From: Symbiodinium natans
Taxonomy: Eukaryota > Sar > Dinophyceae > Suessiales > Symbiodiniaceae
NCBI GenBank assembly: GCA_905221605.1
Contig: CAJNDS010002157.1
Span: 792,001-856,000, forward strand
DNA length: 64,000 nucleotides
Direction of reading: 5' to 3'
A program made the translations under genes and the position numbers. Under the pieces are notes generated by a model. That model ran no database searches. It was not told the DNA's origin and saw nothing but the letters and a program-made list of their open reading frames with translations. Below, one piece after another: positions 40,371 through 49,928 of this stretch (the stretch's first letter is position 1; each line of letters begins with the position of its first letter).

Positions 40371-40447
40371 CCTAACGATTTTTACCTTGAAAAGCCCTAT
40401 ATACCTCTGTAGCCTCTAAGTAACCCCGAAATCACCCCGAAGATCCC

Positions 40448-40969
40448 TCATAAGGGTCCCTCCTTTAGTCCCTTGAAAATCAAGAAGTTGGCCTCCTCCT
40501 GGGCATCCGGATCCAGGGGCTTAGGCGCCTGGAAGTGTGATAGGGTCAAGGGATTGGGTTCTTGGCTCACCCTAAACCCTAAACCCTAAGCCCTAAACCC
40601 TAAACCCTAAACCCTAAACCCACTGACACTTCCCCACCGACCCACGCCTCGGGTCGCTCCTGCGGCACCTTCTCTTCCAAAGGCTTCGGGGTCTCCTCCC
40701 AGCGGCAGTGGGGCTCATGGTGCTTTGGGTTTAGGGTTTAGCGTTTGGGGCTCATGGTTTGGGGTGTTTAGGGTTTTTTTCGGTACCCTAAACCCTAATC
40801 CCTAAACTCTAAACCCTAAACCCTAAACCCTGAACCCCTTAAACCCTCAGCCGGGGTGCATGTCTATTGCGCGGTATTAGGAAGTGTGCAAGGCTCCAGA
40901 GCACAAGCCTCTCTGGAGTTTCAGCGGCTCTTTTGTGGGGTTCTGTCAGGGTGTCATTGAAGTCACACC
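40448..40969 (-). CDS. 3' part of an unrecognised split gene, three exons
   Basis: Exons 40969-40845 (CDFNDTLTEPHKRAAETPER, LVLWSLAHFLIPRNRHAPRL), 40722-40621 (HHEPHCRWEETPKPLEEKVP, QERPEAWVGGEVSV) and 40528-40448 (APKPLDPDAQEEANFLIFKG, LKEGPL, TGA). All junctions are phase 0, with very high GC3 in exons 2 and 3. The donor after exon 1 is AGG/GTTTAAGG. After exon 2 it is GTG/GGTTTAGG, where the G is ambiguous. The acidic Pro/Glu-rich C-terminus suggests a flexible region; no domain recognised. Confidence 0.65.
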
Positions 40970-41056
40970 CTAGGCGCTAAGCTACTACGCCCTAAAGCTT
41001 AAACCCTAAACCCCGGTTTAGGGTTTAGGGTTTGGGGTTCCGGGTTCGGGGTTTAG

Positions 41057-41228
41057 GACGCTGCCAGAAGCCAGAAGCCTAGTCAGGGGCAAGCGGGGAT
41101 CTGGCGAAGTGCTTCGCCAATTGCCGCGGCTGGTTCTTGAAACTCTGAGAGCTGAAAACACAAGATCCTTCAACATGATCGACAGCCCAGTAGAAGAATA
41201 TAACAAAAGAAACCTGAAACCCTATTAG
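41057..41228 (+). CDS. terminal exon of an unrecognised gene
   Basis: 57 codons to TAG at 41226-41228: TLPEARSLVRGKRGSGEVLR, QLPRLVLETLRAENTRSFNM, IDSPVEEYNKRNLKPY. It begins at a tttag in a heptamer tract and ends before CCCTAAA sequence. Long for this window and strongly helical. Confidence 0.55.
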
Positions 41229-41307
41229 CCCCTAAACCCTAAACCCAAACCCCAATCCCTAAGCCCTAAACCCAGAATAAGGACTTGGCCATTCTGGCAC
41301 GACTTAG

Positions 41308-41384
41308 GAGCGCATCGACAGACCTTACCTGGGGTTGACTTTGTGAACAAGGGCCAGTGGTGCCCATCTTCCACTTTTCGTCAG
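41308..41384 (+). CDS. exon of an unrecognised gene
   Basis: AHRQTLPGVDFVNKGQWCPS, STFRQ after acgacttag, with a CAG/GTTCGG donor; a TTTAGGG tract follows. Confidence 0.5.
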
Positions 41385-41468
41385 GTTCGGATTCTTGATT
41401 TAGGGTTGATAGGGTTTAGGGTTTAGGGTTTAGGGTCCGCAGGGCTTAGGGCACACTGAGTATTCCTG

Positions 41469-41650
41469 ATGTCATGGGAGAGCCTGACCCCAAACACTCC
41501 CGCGCGCGCACAGAAGAAAACGAGACTGCCAACACCCAGAACCCAGGCCCCAAAAACCCTAAAACCCTAAACCCTACGACCAAGAAACAAAAGCGGCATT
41601 CCCAAAAAAAAAACAAGCCCTACAGAAGCCCTAGAAGCCCTAAACCCTGA
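41469..41650 (+). CDS. possible terminal exon running into heptamers
   Basis: IPDVMGEPDPKHSRARTEEN, ETANTQ then translated CCCTAAA-like sequence (PGPKNPKTLNP) to a TGA near 41648. The first 26 codons are plausible; the rest is probably non-coding or a heptamer-encoded tail. Confidence 0.35.
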
Positions 41651-41678
41651 ACCCTGCAGCCCTGACATAATTGAAAAC

Positions 41679-41750
41679 CCTGCAAACGAAGGCCTGGCGC
41701 GGCGGCGCCACTGTCGGGTCCGGCAGAGGCAGCTCATTCGCCAGGTCGCC
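41679..41750 (-). CDS. exon of an unrecognised gene
   Basis: GDLANELPLPDPTVAPPRQA, FVCR after gtcgtttgtgag; an upstream in-frame VCVVCE would give a Cys pair. Donor AGG/GTTTTC. Confidence 0.5.
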
Positions 41751-42101
41751 CTCACAAACGACACAGACATTAGGTTAAGGGGGTTTCGGGGTTTCGGGAT
41801 TTCGGGGTTTCGGGGTGTAGGGCTTAAGGATTAGGGTTTAGGGTTTACGGTTCAGGGGTTTAGGGTTTAGGGTTTAGGGGTTTAGGGTTTAGGGTTCAGG
41901 GGTTTAGGGTTTGGGGTCAGACACATAACAACTCCCCATTACTGGGACGGCCCTGACAATCCTCTGAAGAGGGTTTATAGAGTTTAGGGTTTGTAGGGTT
42001 TAGGGGCTAAGGGCTTCTGACTTCTAACACGCCAAACCCTAAACTTGAAACCCTAAGCCCTGAAACCCTAAATCTAAACCCAAAGCCCTAAGTCCTAAAA
42101 C

Positions 42102-42173
42102 CAAGCGGTCGCATAAGAATCCTGAGCATCAAGAATCCACGGCCGAACCGCCGAATGACTCTTGCTGGGTCCC
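42102..42173 (-). CDS. exon of an unrecognised gene
   Basis: DPARVIRRFGRGFLMLRILM, RPL between agggtttcag and a CTTG/GTTTTAG donor. Hydrophobic and basic. Confidence 0.45.
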
Positions 42174-42477
42174 CTGAAACCCTCACAGCCTCAAGCCCTT
42201 AAACCCCAAGCCTTCTAACGGCCTAAACCCTTCAAAAGCCCGAACGCCAAAACCTGAGAACTATAAACTCCGAACCCTGAAGAAGCGCTAAGCCTTTGGA
42301 CCCTATTCAGCCCGCTAAGTTTCCTGCCTGCCCCGGTAAGCCCTCCTAAACCCTAAACCCTAAGCCCTAAGCTCTAAGCCCTAACCCCTAAACCCTAACC
42401 CTAAACCCTAAACCCTAAACCCTAAGTCCTATAACCCCCTAAACCCGAAACCCGAAACCCGAAACCCGAAACCGCCC

Positions 42478-42553
42478 CCTCAGCACGCCTCAGTCGGGAG
42501 CGGCGCAAGCTCTCGCACAGCAGCGGCAGCTGTGAAAGGGGGAGCCTGGCTTG
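42478..42553 (+). CDS. exon-like segment, frame ambiguous
   Basis: All three plus frames are largely open, e.g. RERRKLSHSSGSCERGSLAC and HASVGSGASSRTAAAAVKGG. Acceptor ccccctcag or cgcctcag; TTTAGGG tract follows. Confidence 0.35.
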
Positions 42554-42971
42554 TAGGGTTTAGGGTTTAGGGTTTAGGGTTTAGGGTTCTGAGGTTCCCT
42601 AAGCTTCCCTAAGGTTCCCCAACTGGCGCGCCAGGCCTAAAGTTGCCCAGCAGTGGGGTTTCGGGTGTGTAGGGTTTAGACTCCAGGGTTTAGGGTTTTA
42701 GGGTTTTAGGGTTTTTTTTGGTTTTAGGTTTTTTTGGGTTCTAGGGTTTTAGGGTTTTGGGGCTTTAGTGTTTTAGGGTTTTAGGGGTTTAGGGTTTTAT
42801 AGGGTTTTAGGGTTTAGGGTTTAGTGTCAGAGCTTTGACCACCTGCTTGAGGCCTCGAAACCCCAAACCCCCTGAGCCTCCTCCTCGCCCGAAACCCCAG
42901 AACCCTGAAACCCCTGAAGCCTTTTTTTTCCTATGCGATTACATCGCTCTAGCGAAGGGAAAAGGGGGAAA

Positions 42972-43572
42972 CTATCTGCACCCTAGCTGCCAACGGCGTG
43001 GAAGGCCGCCCAAACACTGATGAAGCTTGAGAGACCCACCACAACCCTTGCACTTCCAGCCTACGGCAGCCCTGTGCATGTCATGGGAAACATGGACGCC
43101 GAAAAGTCTGAGGTCGTGACCGGTACCGTAACACGGCAAGGCAGCAACTTGGAGCATCTTACTACGGGGCCAGTTGACAGAAACCCTGAGACCGCAAGCA
43201 AGGCAAAGCCTGCCACCAGGGATGACCAGGGTGAGTGACCCTCAGATGCTCCAAGACTTGCGGCTTGGTGGCCTGTTTGGGGCCCTGAATTTGGCCCTTG
43301 GTCACACCAGTGCGAAGCCAAAACTGGGCACAGTTTATCAAGTGCCTCTGAAGCTCCCAAGTGCGACAGTCCAACCACTTGTTGTACTCTCTAGCAAGCC
43401 GATGCTCCAGCTTGGCTTCGATGGCTCTACTTGCAGCCTCTGCAGCTTCATCGGCCAGTTTATTGGCCTCGAAAGCCCAGTGAGGCAAACTACTGTCCGA
43501 GGGGGCCTGTTGGTGCGACCTTATCCAGTAAAGCTGGATACGTTTCCCCTGAAGCCCCCAACCCCTGTCCAA
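42972..43572 (-). pseudogene. retroelement RNase H fragment with C-terminal Cys motif
   Basis: The frame from 43572 reads IQLYWIRSHQQAPSD, then WAFEANKLADEAAEAASRAI, the H/N/D part of an RNase HI-like domain (W-x-x-SH ... N-x-x-AD-x-A), and stops at 43162. A shifted frame (to 42972) continues with HVSHDMHRAAVGWKCKGCGG, a CxxC-bearing tail. No RT or endonuclease nearby, so this is a truncated, frameshifted remnant of a retroelement different from the LINE at 10-16 kb, which lacks RNase H. Confidence 0.65.
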
Positions 43573-43709
43573 AGCCCGTAACCCTCAAAAGCCCTAGAAG
43601 CCTTATCCCTAAACCCTAAACCCTAAACCCTAAACCCTAAACCCTGAACCCTGAACCCTGAACCGTGAACCCTGAACCCTGAACCCTGAACCCTGAACCC
43701 AACCCCAAC

Positions 43710-43973
43710 CCATGGCCTCCGCTAGCGCCTGGGCGCGCGCCAGCGCCGGGGGAAGGGGTGCCCCCTCGTCCAAGCTCACCTCGGCTGGCAGGGCTCCCGC
43801 ATACCCACCCGCAAGACTCCACAGGCTCTCAACCCGAATAGCCATCCGGCCTTGAACCCTGAACCCTAAACCCTAAACCCTTTCGGAATCCTCAAAACGA
43901 TGCCCCTCAAGGACCCCTCCCCAAAAAAAAGGAAAAGGGGCTAAATTAAAGCACTCAACGTACCCTTAGTCAT
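43710..43973 (-). CDS. 5' end of an unrecognised split gene, two exons
   Basis: Exon 1, 43973-43964, is only ATGACTAAGG (MTK) before a GTACGTT donor, preceded by a gtcctcag acceptor that could receive a spliced leader. Exon 2, 43850-43710, continues in phase as GRMAIRVESLWSLAGGYAGA, LPAEVSLDEGAPLPPALARA, QALAEAM, ending at a GTTGGG donor. Very high GC3. Acceptor of exon 2 is gggttcaag in heptamers. Confidence 0.6.
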
Positions 43974-44108
43974 GAACTCGAGGCTGCTGAGGACACTACT
44001 ATAGGATTTAGGGTTTAGGGTTTCGGGGGTTTAGGGTTGCGAGGTTGCAGGGATTCGGTTTAGGGTTTAAGGTTTCGGGGTTGTAGATCGTTCGGGTGTC
44101 GTTCTAAG

Positions 44109-44189
44109 GTGATCCAGCTATCTCAGGGGCTTGGCCTCAACAGGACTTGGGGGGATTTTGGGGAGTGGGCCCTAAACCCTAAACCCTAA
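44109..44189 (+). CDS. terminal exon whose stop lies in heptamers
   Basis: VIQLSQGLGLNRTWGDFGEW, A after cgttctaag, then LNPKP and TAA from the CCCTAAA repeats. Convergent tract flip. Confidence 0.45.
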   Translation: MIQLSQGLGLNRTWGDFGEWALNPKP

Positions 44190-44228
44190 ACCCTAAACCC
44201 TAAACCCTAAACCCTAAACCCTAAACCC

Positions 44229-44348
44229 CAAGAGAGCCTGTAGGGTGGATGGCCTGGAACCAAATTTAGGGTAAAACGTGGGGCCTGCCAGGGCCCTGGC
44301 TAATGTCTCAGCGTTCTCCGCGGCAGGGGCCGTGTCAGCTTCGGCGGT
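44229..44348 (-). CDS. exon of an unrecognised gene
   Basis: 40 codons in phase 0 (TAEADTAPAAENAETLARAL, AGPTFYPKFGSRPSTLQALL) after the strong acceptor cccctccccccccag, ending at a TTTAGGG-sense tract. The frame is also open upstream to a (CA)n microsatellite at 44427-44515. Confidence 0.55.
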
Positions 44349-44426
44349 CTGGGGGGGGAGGGGTTGCTTTTGAGTGTCAGGCTTGCAGATTAGGTTGGGA
44401 ACCCTATGCCTCTGAGAACCTGACAC

Positions 44427-44515
44427 ACATGCGCGCACACACACGCACACACAGACACACAAACACACGCGCACGCGCACAAGTGCGCACACGTACACGC
44501 ACACGTACGTGCACA
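44427..44515. repeat. (CA)n-rich microsatellite
   Basis: Alternating CA with CG/GT interruptions; minus-strand frame is poly Val/Cys. Confidence 0.85.
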
Positions 44516-44612
44516 CTGGCGATCGGGCACTGTAAAGCACGACTGGTCAGAGTTGGAATGGAGCCCAGGGTGTACATCGGAATTGGTGAGCACCAACTTG
44601 GGAACCCAGAAC

Positions 44613-44716
44613 TTGGGATGTTCCTTATACTACACTGCTAGTCCTAAATAGGGATTGCAAGAGAGGGTACTAGAATCCCTTTTAAGGGCTAATAGTCTAA
44701 GGGGGGCACACCTCAA
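44613..44716. mobile_element. family B MITE, copy at 44.6 kb
   Basis: TTGGGATGTTCCTTATAC left; right arm taagggggg-cacacctcaa is degraded. Confidence 0.6.
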
Positions 44717-44815
44717 CCCTAAGCTCTAAACCCTACAACTTGGGTCTTTGGCACGAGCAAGGGGACCCTGAACCTAGGGCTTAGGGTTTAGGGTTTAGGG
44801 GTTTAGGGTTTGGGG

Positions 44816-44932
44816 ATGAGGAGCCAGGGCTTCGTGGCGCCTCTTTGGGCGCGTCTTTGGCGCCGGCCGCCAGCTGCACAGGCTCCTGAGCTCGGGTGCA
44901 TTTTCTGCGCAAACTCAGATCCGGCACTGCAG
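44816..44932 (+). CDS. possible exon, strand ambiguous
   Basis: MRSQGFVAPLWARLWRRPPA, AQAPELGCIFCANSDPALQ, from an ATG after heptamers to just before a family B element. Minus alternative: NAPELRSLCSWRPAPKTRPK. Confidence 0.35.
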
Positions 44933-44933
44933 C

Positions 44934-45048
44934 CTGGGATCCCCCTTATCCTAACAGTTCTTCATATTAACGTACCCCCCCCTCCCCCCCAGGTATCATC
45001 CAGTAACATCCCTCTTAAGGACTGTGAGTCTAAGGTGGAACATCCCAA
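44934..45048. mobile_element. family B MITE, copy at 45.0 kb
   Basis: Arms ctgggatcccccttatccta and ctaaggtggaacatcccaa around a C-rich core. Confidence 0.6.
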
Positions 45049-45431
45049 ACTGCAGCCCTTTAAAAAGGGGGCCGGACACTGAACCTCAGGGCTTAGAGGT
45101 TCGGGGTCCCCTCAACGGGTAACACTGGTTACTTGACAGGGCCTAGAACCAAAGTCGCTGGGCACCCGGGCTTTATACAAACCTCAGGGTATGTGTACTG
45201 TTGTCTTTCTTCTTTTCTTTGGAGGGGGGGGGGGGGCGGGGGTGCCGCTTTAGAGGGGCAGAATTGGGGACCCCTGTCTTAGGTGGTGCTTGGGCTCTAT
45301 ACAAGCTCAGGGAGCTGAACCCTAAACCCTATAAGCCTATAAGGTCTAGAACAAAACCCTAAACCCTCAACCCTCAACCCCTGAACCCTGAAACCCTGAA
45401 ACCCTAAACCCCTAACCCCTAAACCCGAAAC

Positions 45432-45480
45432 CCAAGAAGGGCTCCTCCGCCGGAGGCGCCGCCTCGGGCGGGAGGGTCTC
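45432..45480 (-). CDS. exon of an unrecognised gene
   Basis: ETLPPEAAPPAEEPFL after gactgcctttgccag, GC3 near 100 percent, donor GG/GTTTCGGG. Acidic, Pro-rich. Confidence 0.5.
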
Positions 45481-45700
45481 CTGGCAAAGGCAGTCGGGGG
45501 GCCTCCGGAGGTTTAGGGTTTAGAGTTTAGGGTTTAGGGTTTCGGGTTTAGGAGGTTTAGAGTTTAGGAGGTTTAGGGGGTTTAGGCGGGGTTAGCCCTA
45601 AAATCCTACAAAAACCACGCCCTGGACGGACCGCGGTCCTTTTGGCTTCGGATCTCTGCGGACGCTTAGAGTTGAGATGTGCTTGGGGCTTTACTTGTAG

Positions 45701-45958
45701 AAGGTTCCAGTGTTTGTGTCGGATGTGTGGGCTTGGGGCTTCTACAACGTCCTTCAAAGCTGTGGCGTGTGGGAGGGGGTGTGGGTCACATGGTTCACAC
45801 CCTTGACTCGTCTCTCTCTCTCTCTCTGTCTCTGTCTCTGCCCCTCTCTCCCATGTGCACAAGAGAAGCCCAATTCGGGTTTATGGTTCAGGGATATTCA
45901 GGGCTTAGACTCACAGCGCCTCATTTTTCGAAGACGCATGGCCGGGCTTTTGCTTTGA
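45701..45958 (+). CDS. two plus-strand exons
   Basis: 45701 to about 45778 reads KVPVFVSDVWAWGFYNVLQS, CGVWEG after gctttacttgtag. 45917-45958 reads RLIFRRRMAGLLL, TGA after gcttagactcacag. A (TC)n tract lies between. Minus alternative for the first: LKDVVEAPSPHIRHKHWNLL. Confidence 0.45.
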   Translation, partial: KVPVFVSDVWAWGFYNVLQSCGVWEGVWVTWFTPLTRLSLSLCLCLCPSLPCAQEKPNSGLWFRDIQGLDSQRLIFRRRMAGLLL

Positions 45959-46214
45959 AGCCCTCTGTGTGGCTGTCAGATCAACTTCCCTCCCCCGAAT
46001 CGTACTTAACCCCCTTCACCAACTGCATGATACTCGGACCCCTAAGTTTGTACCCCTTTTCGTTTGTACCCCTTTTCGAGGCTTCCCTTAGTATACTCCT
46101 AAACAGGGCCCCTATCTTCCCTTAGGAATCTTGAGAAGGGGTCCCCAAACCCAAGGGTACAACCTTAGGGGTCCAAGGTAGACCCCCAGGAATGCACGTG
46201 GGCCGCCGCGGACC

Positions 46215-47147
46215 CTAAGTTCGGCTCGCGCTCGCGCACCGGCCCCTGGGCAGAGCGAAGCTCCACCTCTCGCGCCTCGCGACCTGCCGGCGCCAGCTTG
46301 CGCCAAAGGACACGCCCACGCACTCCAGGAGGAAGGCGGGCCTACTGACGCCCATGGCGCGCCAGCGTCTGTTGAGGAGGGCCAGCTCGGCCTCGATATC
46401 CAGGCATGAGGCGCCACCTAAGAAAGTTCCGAGGGTCACATGGGGCATGAGGTTCTTTTCCTGGGGAACTACCACTGGGCAGCCTTCTTGCGAGAGGTGT
46501 CGTTCAATCCCAGCGGCCACCTTCGAAATCTTGTGCCTGGACTCGGCATCCGCCTCGATGACGATGCTAATCTCCTTGTCGTTGGGCTGCGAGCATCTCA
46601 CTTCATCAAAACGTACTTCGAAGGGCTCGAAGAAGTCATCTTGCCATGTCTCAAACACATGGCCGATGGTCCTGAGCTCTTCAAGGCTTTGGCAGCAACC
46701 GTAGATGACGGCAACGTGCGCCTCCTTGGGGCTAGCCGCATGATAACGGCAAGAGGTGTCGTTCCTTTGCTTGAAGTGGGCAGCTACCTCCTCGTACTTT
46801 GTCACAACAGCTTCCCAGAAATTATCACTGGACACGTTGACTGAATCTGGCTTTCGCCGATTGGGATCGAAACCGAACCCGGAGATGAAAGTCCACCAGC
46901 TGTCAACAACAGCTGCTTCTGGGAGCTCGGCTGCCTCCCGGTGTGGCTTGCAATCAATGGGACAGCCCCAGCGATGGGGATACATCGGGTCCTTGCGGCA
47001 TGCCCCGGGCGTTGAGGAGCTGGCTGCCGTGACAGGGACAGGGTCCAGCTGGCTGTGCCCAAGCCACATGCAGACCGCAGCGGCGCATGCGGCCGAGCCG
47101 ACGCCCAGCAAGAATCCCCAAGACACGTGGGATCCAGGGCGCACCAT
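46215..47147 (-). CDS. uninterrupted gene, membrane-anchored 2H phosphoesterase-like protein
   Basis: 310 codons from the first ATG after an in-frame stop. Residues about 9-30 (WGFLLGVGSAACAAAVCMWL) form a signal anchor or TM helix. Two His motifs lie about 90 residues apart, HVAVIYG (near 144) and PHVTLGTF (near 236). Between them a helix-strand pattern (FEVRFDEVRCS, ISIVIEADAESRHKISKVAA) matches the LigT/2H phosphoesterase layout, in which two H-x-T/S-hydrophobic motifs act on cyclic or 2'-5' phosphodiesters. The first motif has Ala instead of Thr/Ser, so activity is uncertain. Unlike its neighbours it has no heptamer introns and lies in a 2.4-kb stretch free of tracts. Confidence 0.65.
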   Translation of the reverse strand: MVRPGSHVSWGFLLGVGSAACAAAVCMWLGHSQLDPVPVTAASSSTPGACRKDPMYPHRWGCPIDCKPHREAAELPEAAVVDSWWTFISGFGFDPNRRKPDSVNVSSDNFWEAVVTKYEEVAAHFKQRNDTSCRYHAASPKEAHVAVIYGCCQSLEELRTIGHVFETWQDDFFEPFEVRFDEVRCSQPNDKEISIVIEADAESRHKISKVAAGIERHLSQEGCPVVVPQEKNLMPHVTLGTFLGGASCLDIEAELALLNRRWRAMGVSRPAFLLECVGVSFGASWRRQVARRERWSFALPRGRCASASRT

Positions 47148-47695
47148 GGGAAATTTGCCCCGTCTGCAGATACTTTGCTCTGCTGCGACGTACTAGGTCG
47201 CCCAGAGGGTGCCCTTTTTTTGTAGAATGGGGTTTCAAGGGAGCGCAGGCTGCAGGTACTAAGTGCAGGCTGCAGGGCATCTTGGAAACAGATCAAAGGA
47301 AAACCCGACGGAAACCCCACGCAGTCCGATACTTTAGATTGATCCTAAGCACCTCTCTAAGTGTGGCTTGCTGGCTTATTTCTAGCAATTAGGCCGAGAG
47401 TGTTTCATCTACCGGGCTTTGCTGCTTATAACAAAGGCCTTCGGATTTCCCGTCGAGGGTAACGGACGGATGACATGACTCCTAGGAGCCATGGAAACCC
47501 TAGCAGCCTCAGAAACCTCAAAGAAACCCAAGAAGCCCTTTAAATCCTGTGCTAAACCCTCTGAAGCTTCTCAACCTGATAAACGCCATAAACCCCATAC
47601 ATCCTATCAGCCCTAAAGCCATGATCCCTAAACCCCCTTCACCCCAATGAAGCCAAAAACCTTGCAACCCTCAAACGCCGAAGCCCAACTCGACC

Positions 47696-47908
47696 ATGTC
47701 TGGTAAGCCTGGCAGACCTGTGTGTGTGCGTGGAAGCATCGGAACTGCTCGCCTCAACCCGAACCCTGAAGTAGAGCTCCGCCCCCCCCTCCCGCCCCCT
47801 TCCCCCTTCTGGGACGATTCTATCCAGGAGTGCAATGAAGCGCAAGTTGTGCAAGCGAAGGCTGAGGGGTTCGGGTCTGGGTCGCCAGGCTCGCGATGGG
47901 GCAGCTAA
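47696..47908 (+). CDS. possible small ORF
   Basis: 70 codons ATG to TAA (MSGKPGRPVCVRGSIGTARL, then Pro-rich, then FWDDSIQECNEAQVVQAKAE). The opposite strand is open too. No family; moderate GC3. Confidence 0.3.
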   Translation: MSGKPGRPVCVRGSIGTARLNPNPEVELRPPLPPPSPFWDDSIQECNEAQVVQAKAEGFGSGSPGSRWGS

Positions 47909-48011
47909 GTCTGCACGCTATTAAACCCCCCTCAACACCCCAAACCCGAAATCAAACAGGCCTCATCCCCTTTCATTCAACCCTTAAACCCTAAACCCTA
48001 AACCCTAAACC

Positions 48012-48104
48012 CTTAGATCCGAATAAAACACAGGACTTGGCCTCCACGATCCAGTCTGATATCCAGTGCGGCGGCGTGTCGGCAGCGAGAAGGCTCGCAA
48101 AGTC
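48012..48104 (-). CDS. exon of an unrecognised gene
   Basis: 31 codons, DFASLLAADTPPHWISDWIV, EAKSCVLFGSK, after cccgaaatccag and ending at a TTTAGGG-sense tract. A candidate upstream exon at about 48227-48199 reads PSQLTQPPK. Trp/Asp-rich, very convincing codon use. Confidence 0.6.
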
Positions 48105-48254
48105 CTGGATTTCGGGTCGTGGGGTCCCAAACCCTAAACCCTAAACCCTAAACCCTAAACTGGCCCTAAACCCTAAACCCTAAACCCTGAACCCTTCGGG
48201 GGTTGCGTGAGCTGGGATGGCCCTTCAAAACAAACCTCTGAAACACATTCCTAA

Positions 48255-48365
48255 ACTTGGCTGCACTTAGGAGGGTAGCTACAAATTAAATTTCAGCTGC
48301 CTTACTAGGAAACCCATAAACCCCAAAAGGCCAAGGATCTAAAGTTACGGTAAAGCACCACAAGG
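48255..48365. repeat. 112-bp dispersed repeat, copy 1
   Basis: Runs from cttggctgcacttaggaggg to gtaaagcaccacaagg. Copies at 49816-49928 and 57851-57961 are about 85-90 percent similar by eye, same orientation, no inverted ends. Confidence 0.8.
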
Positions 48366-48547
48366 TACATATGATCCTCTAAAACCCAAGAAGGGCCACT
48401 AAGTATCAAATAGCCCACTGACCTATAGCTCGGAACCCCATACGTATCCCAACGTAGGAAACGAAGTGCTTGGATGGTTGAGGGATCAGGCTTCGCTGTC
48501 TCATAACTGGCCCAGAATGTTGCTCAAACCTCCATGTTTTTGCTTAG

Positions 48548-48650
48548 TAGCCAAGTAGCCATATTATGATAAGGGCACCCTTTTTTGGGGTGGCTACTGT
48601 AGAAGGGAGCCCATAACCAAAAAAAGGGCAAAGGGTACCACTGGGCTACT
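48548..48650. mobile_element. family C MITE, copy 2
   Basis: tagccaagtagccatatta left; gggtaccactgggctact right. Internal agggcacccttttttgggg. Confidence 0.65.
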
Positions 48651-48720
48651 AAGTTTGTTCAGTCTCACGGCTGTGAGGGTTTAGGGTTTAGGGTGAAGGG
48701 TTTAGGGTTTAGGGTTTAGG

Positions 48721-48798
48721 ATACAGAGTCCCCCGCAACGTAGCGCTCAGGGGGCCACAGGCTCAGGGCTTAGAGGCAAGTCCAACCCTGATACCTAA
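48721..48798 (+). CDS. terminal exon of an unrecognised gene
   Basis: IQSPPQRSAQGATGSGLRGK, SNPDT, TAA, directly after a TTTAGGG tract. Confidence 0.4.
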   Translation: MQSPPQRSAQGATGSGLRGKSNPDT

Positions 48799-48837
48799 GG
48801 CTTATAAGAGTCCATTTACCCCAAACCCGAAACTTTA

Positions 48838-48950
48838 AAGGGGTTTAGGGTTTAGGGTTTAGGGTTAGGGTTTAGGGTTTAGGGTTTAGGGTTTAGGGTT
48901 TAAGGGTTTAGGGTTTAGGGTTTAGGGTTTAGGGTTTAGGGTTTGGGGTG
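48838..48950. repeat. TTTAGGG array
   Basis: About 15 units with small deletions (gttaggg) and insertions. Confidence 0.85.
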
Positions 48951-48968
48951 GAGCCTCCACGGTGGCAG

Positions 48969-49063
48969 GGCCCAGCCGGCCACGCAGAGCACCGAGGACG
49001 CTGCTCAGGCAGCGGGAGAGGGCCTCTTGGAGGATTGGCGGGGGTTGTTGCACGTGTCTCTGG
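48969..49063 (+). CDS. exon of an unrecognised gene
   Basis: AQPATQSTEDAAQAAGEGLL, EDWRGLLHVSL after a ggtggcag acceptor, GT donor into TTTTGGGG sequence. Other plus frames are open but less protein-like. Confidence 0.5.
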
Positions 49064-49208
49064 GTTTTGGGGTTCGGGTTAAGGGCCCGATTCAACCCCC
49101 GAAACCCTAGGCCCCCTAAACCCTAAACCCTAAACCCTAAACCCCAAACCCTAAACCCTAAACCCTAAACACTAAAGTAAGGGCTAGGGCTCCCAGAACG
49201 TTGCCAAG

Positions 49209-49349
49209 AATGGCAGGTTCGGGATTCCCTCAGACTCAGGCCCAGTTTGTGCTTTGAGCCGAGGGCTTGTGGGGCTTCGGGATTGGTGTATAATTAGGGC
49301 GAACAGCAGCTCTCACTTTCACCTCCGAGGCATTCCAAAAATCCCGTGA
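49209..49349 (+). CDS. possible terminal exon
   Basis: 46 codons, NGRFGIPSDSGPVCALSRGL, VGLRDWCIIRANSSSHFHLR, GIPKIP, TGA after gttgccaag. Minus alternative: GIPNLPFLATFWEP, stop. CCCTAAA lies on the left, which would favour minus. Confidence 0.35.
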   Translation, partial: NGRFGIPSDSGPVCALSRGLVGLRDWCIIRANSSSHFHLRGIPKIP

Positions 49350-49815
49350 CTACACCAAGGCTGTGTCCATTCACACCAGGGCGCTCCAAACCGCCAAAGG
49401 GACTACGCGGTAAAGACCTAGAAAGCTCCGATCATGACTTTCGAAGGTTTGGCGGGTGTACTTGGAGGTTGAATGGTACTTCTAAACCAACTAGAAAGTC
49501 TACTTATCTAACCTGCTCAGGGGACTTAGTTGTAAGTACAGTTTTATTTGGTGTTATGAGTAGCCAACCTCCCAGTAGGATTAGGAATGGAATTCCAAAC
49601 TCACGATCCCCAAAATGATATCTCTGGCTTCGCTTCATCTTGCATTCGTCTTATATCATCTGTCCTTATACGGTTTATCTGCGTGTGCTACTACACTCAC
49701 ATAGTAGTACAGTGATCTATCGTAATCATACTGCATTATTCTTTGTAGGGCCAGGAAGCGACATGCTCTGCTTTAGACAAGCACTTCGAAATCCATCCAA
49801 GACATGGCCCAGTTA

Positions 49816-49928
49816 ACTTGGCTGCACTCAGGAGGGTAGCTATAAATGTAATTCTTGGCTGCCTTCTTAAGAAACCCAATAAACCCAAAAAGGCTAAAGA
49901 TGTAAAGTTATAGTAAAGCACCACAAAG
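49816..49928. repeat. 112-bp dispersed repeat, copy 2
   Basis: Second copy of the repeat at 48255; differences are mostly substitutions. Confidence 0.8.

Noticed and set aside
45780..45850. (TC)n tract as a promoter element
   Set aside because: Simple repeat in what looks like an intron; no TATA-like or start-site evidence.
46354..47392. Long open frames overlapping the 2H-like gene on both strands
   Set aside because: Shadows of the 310-codon frame, with less natural composition and no motifs.
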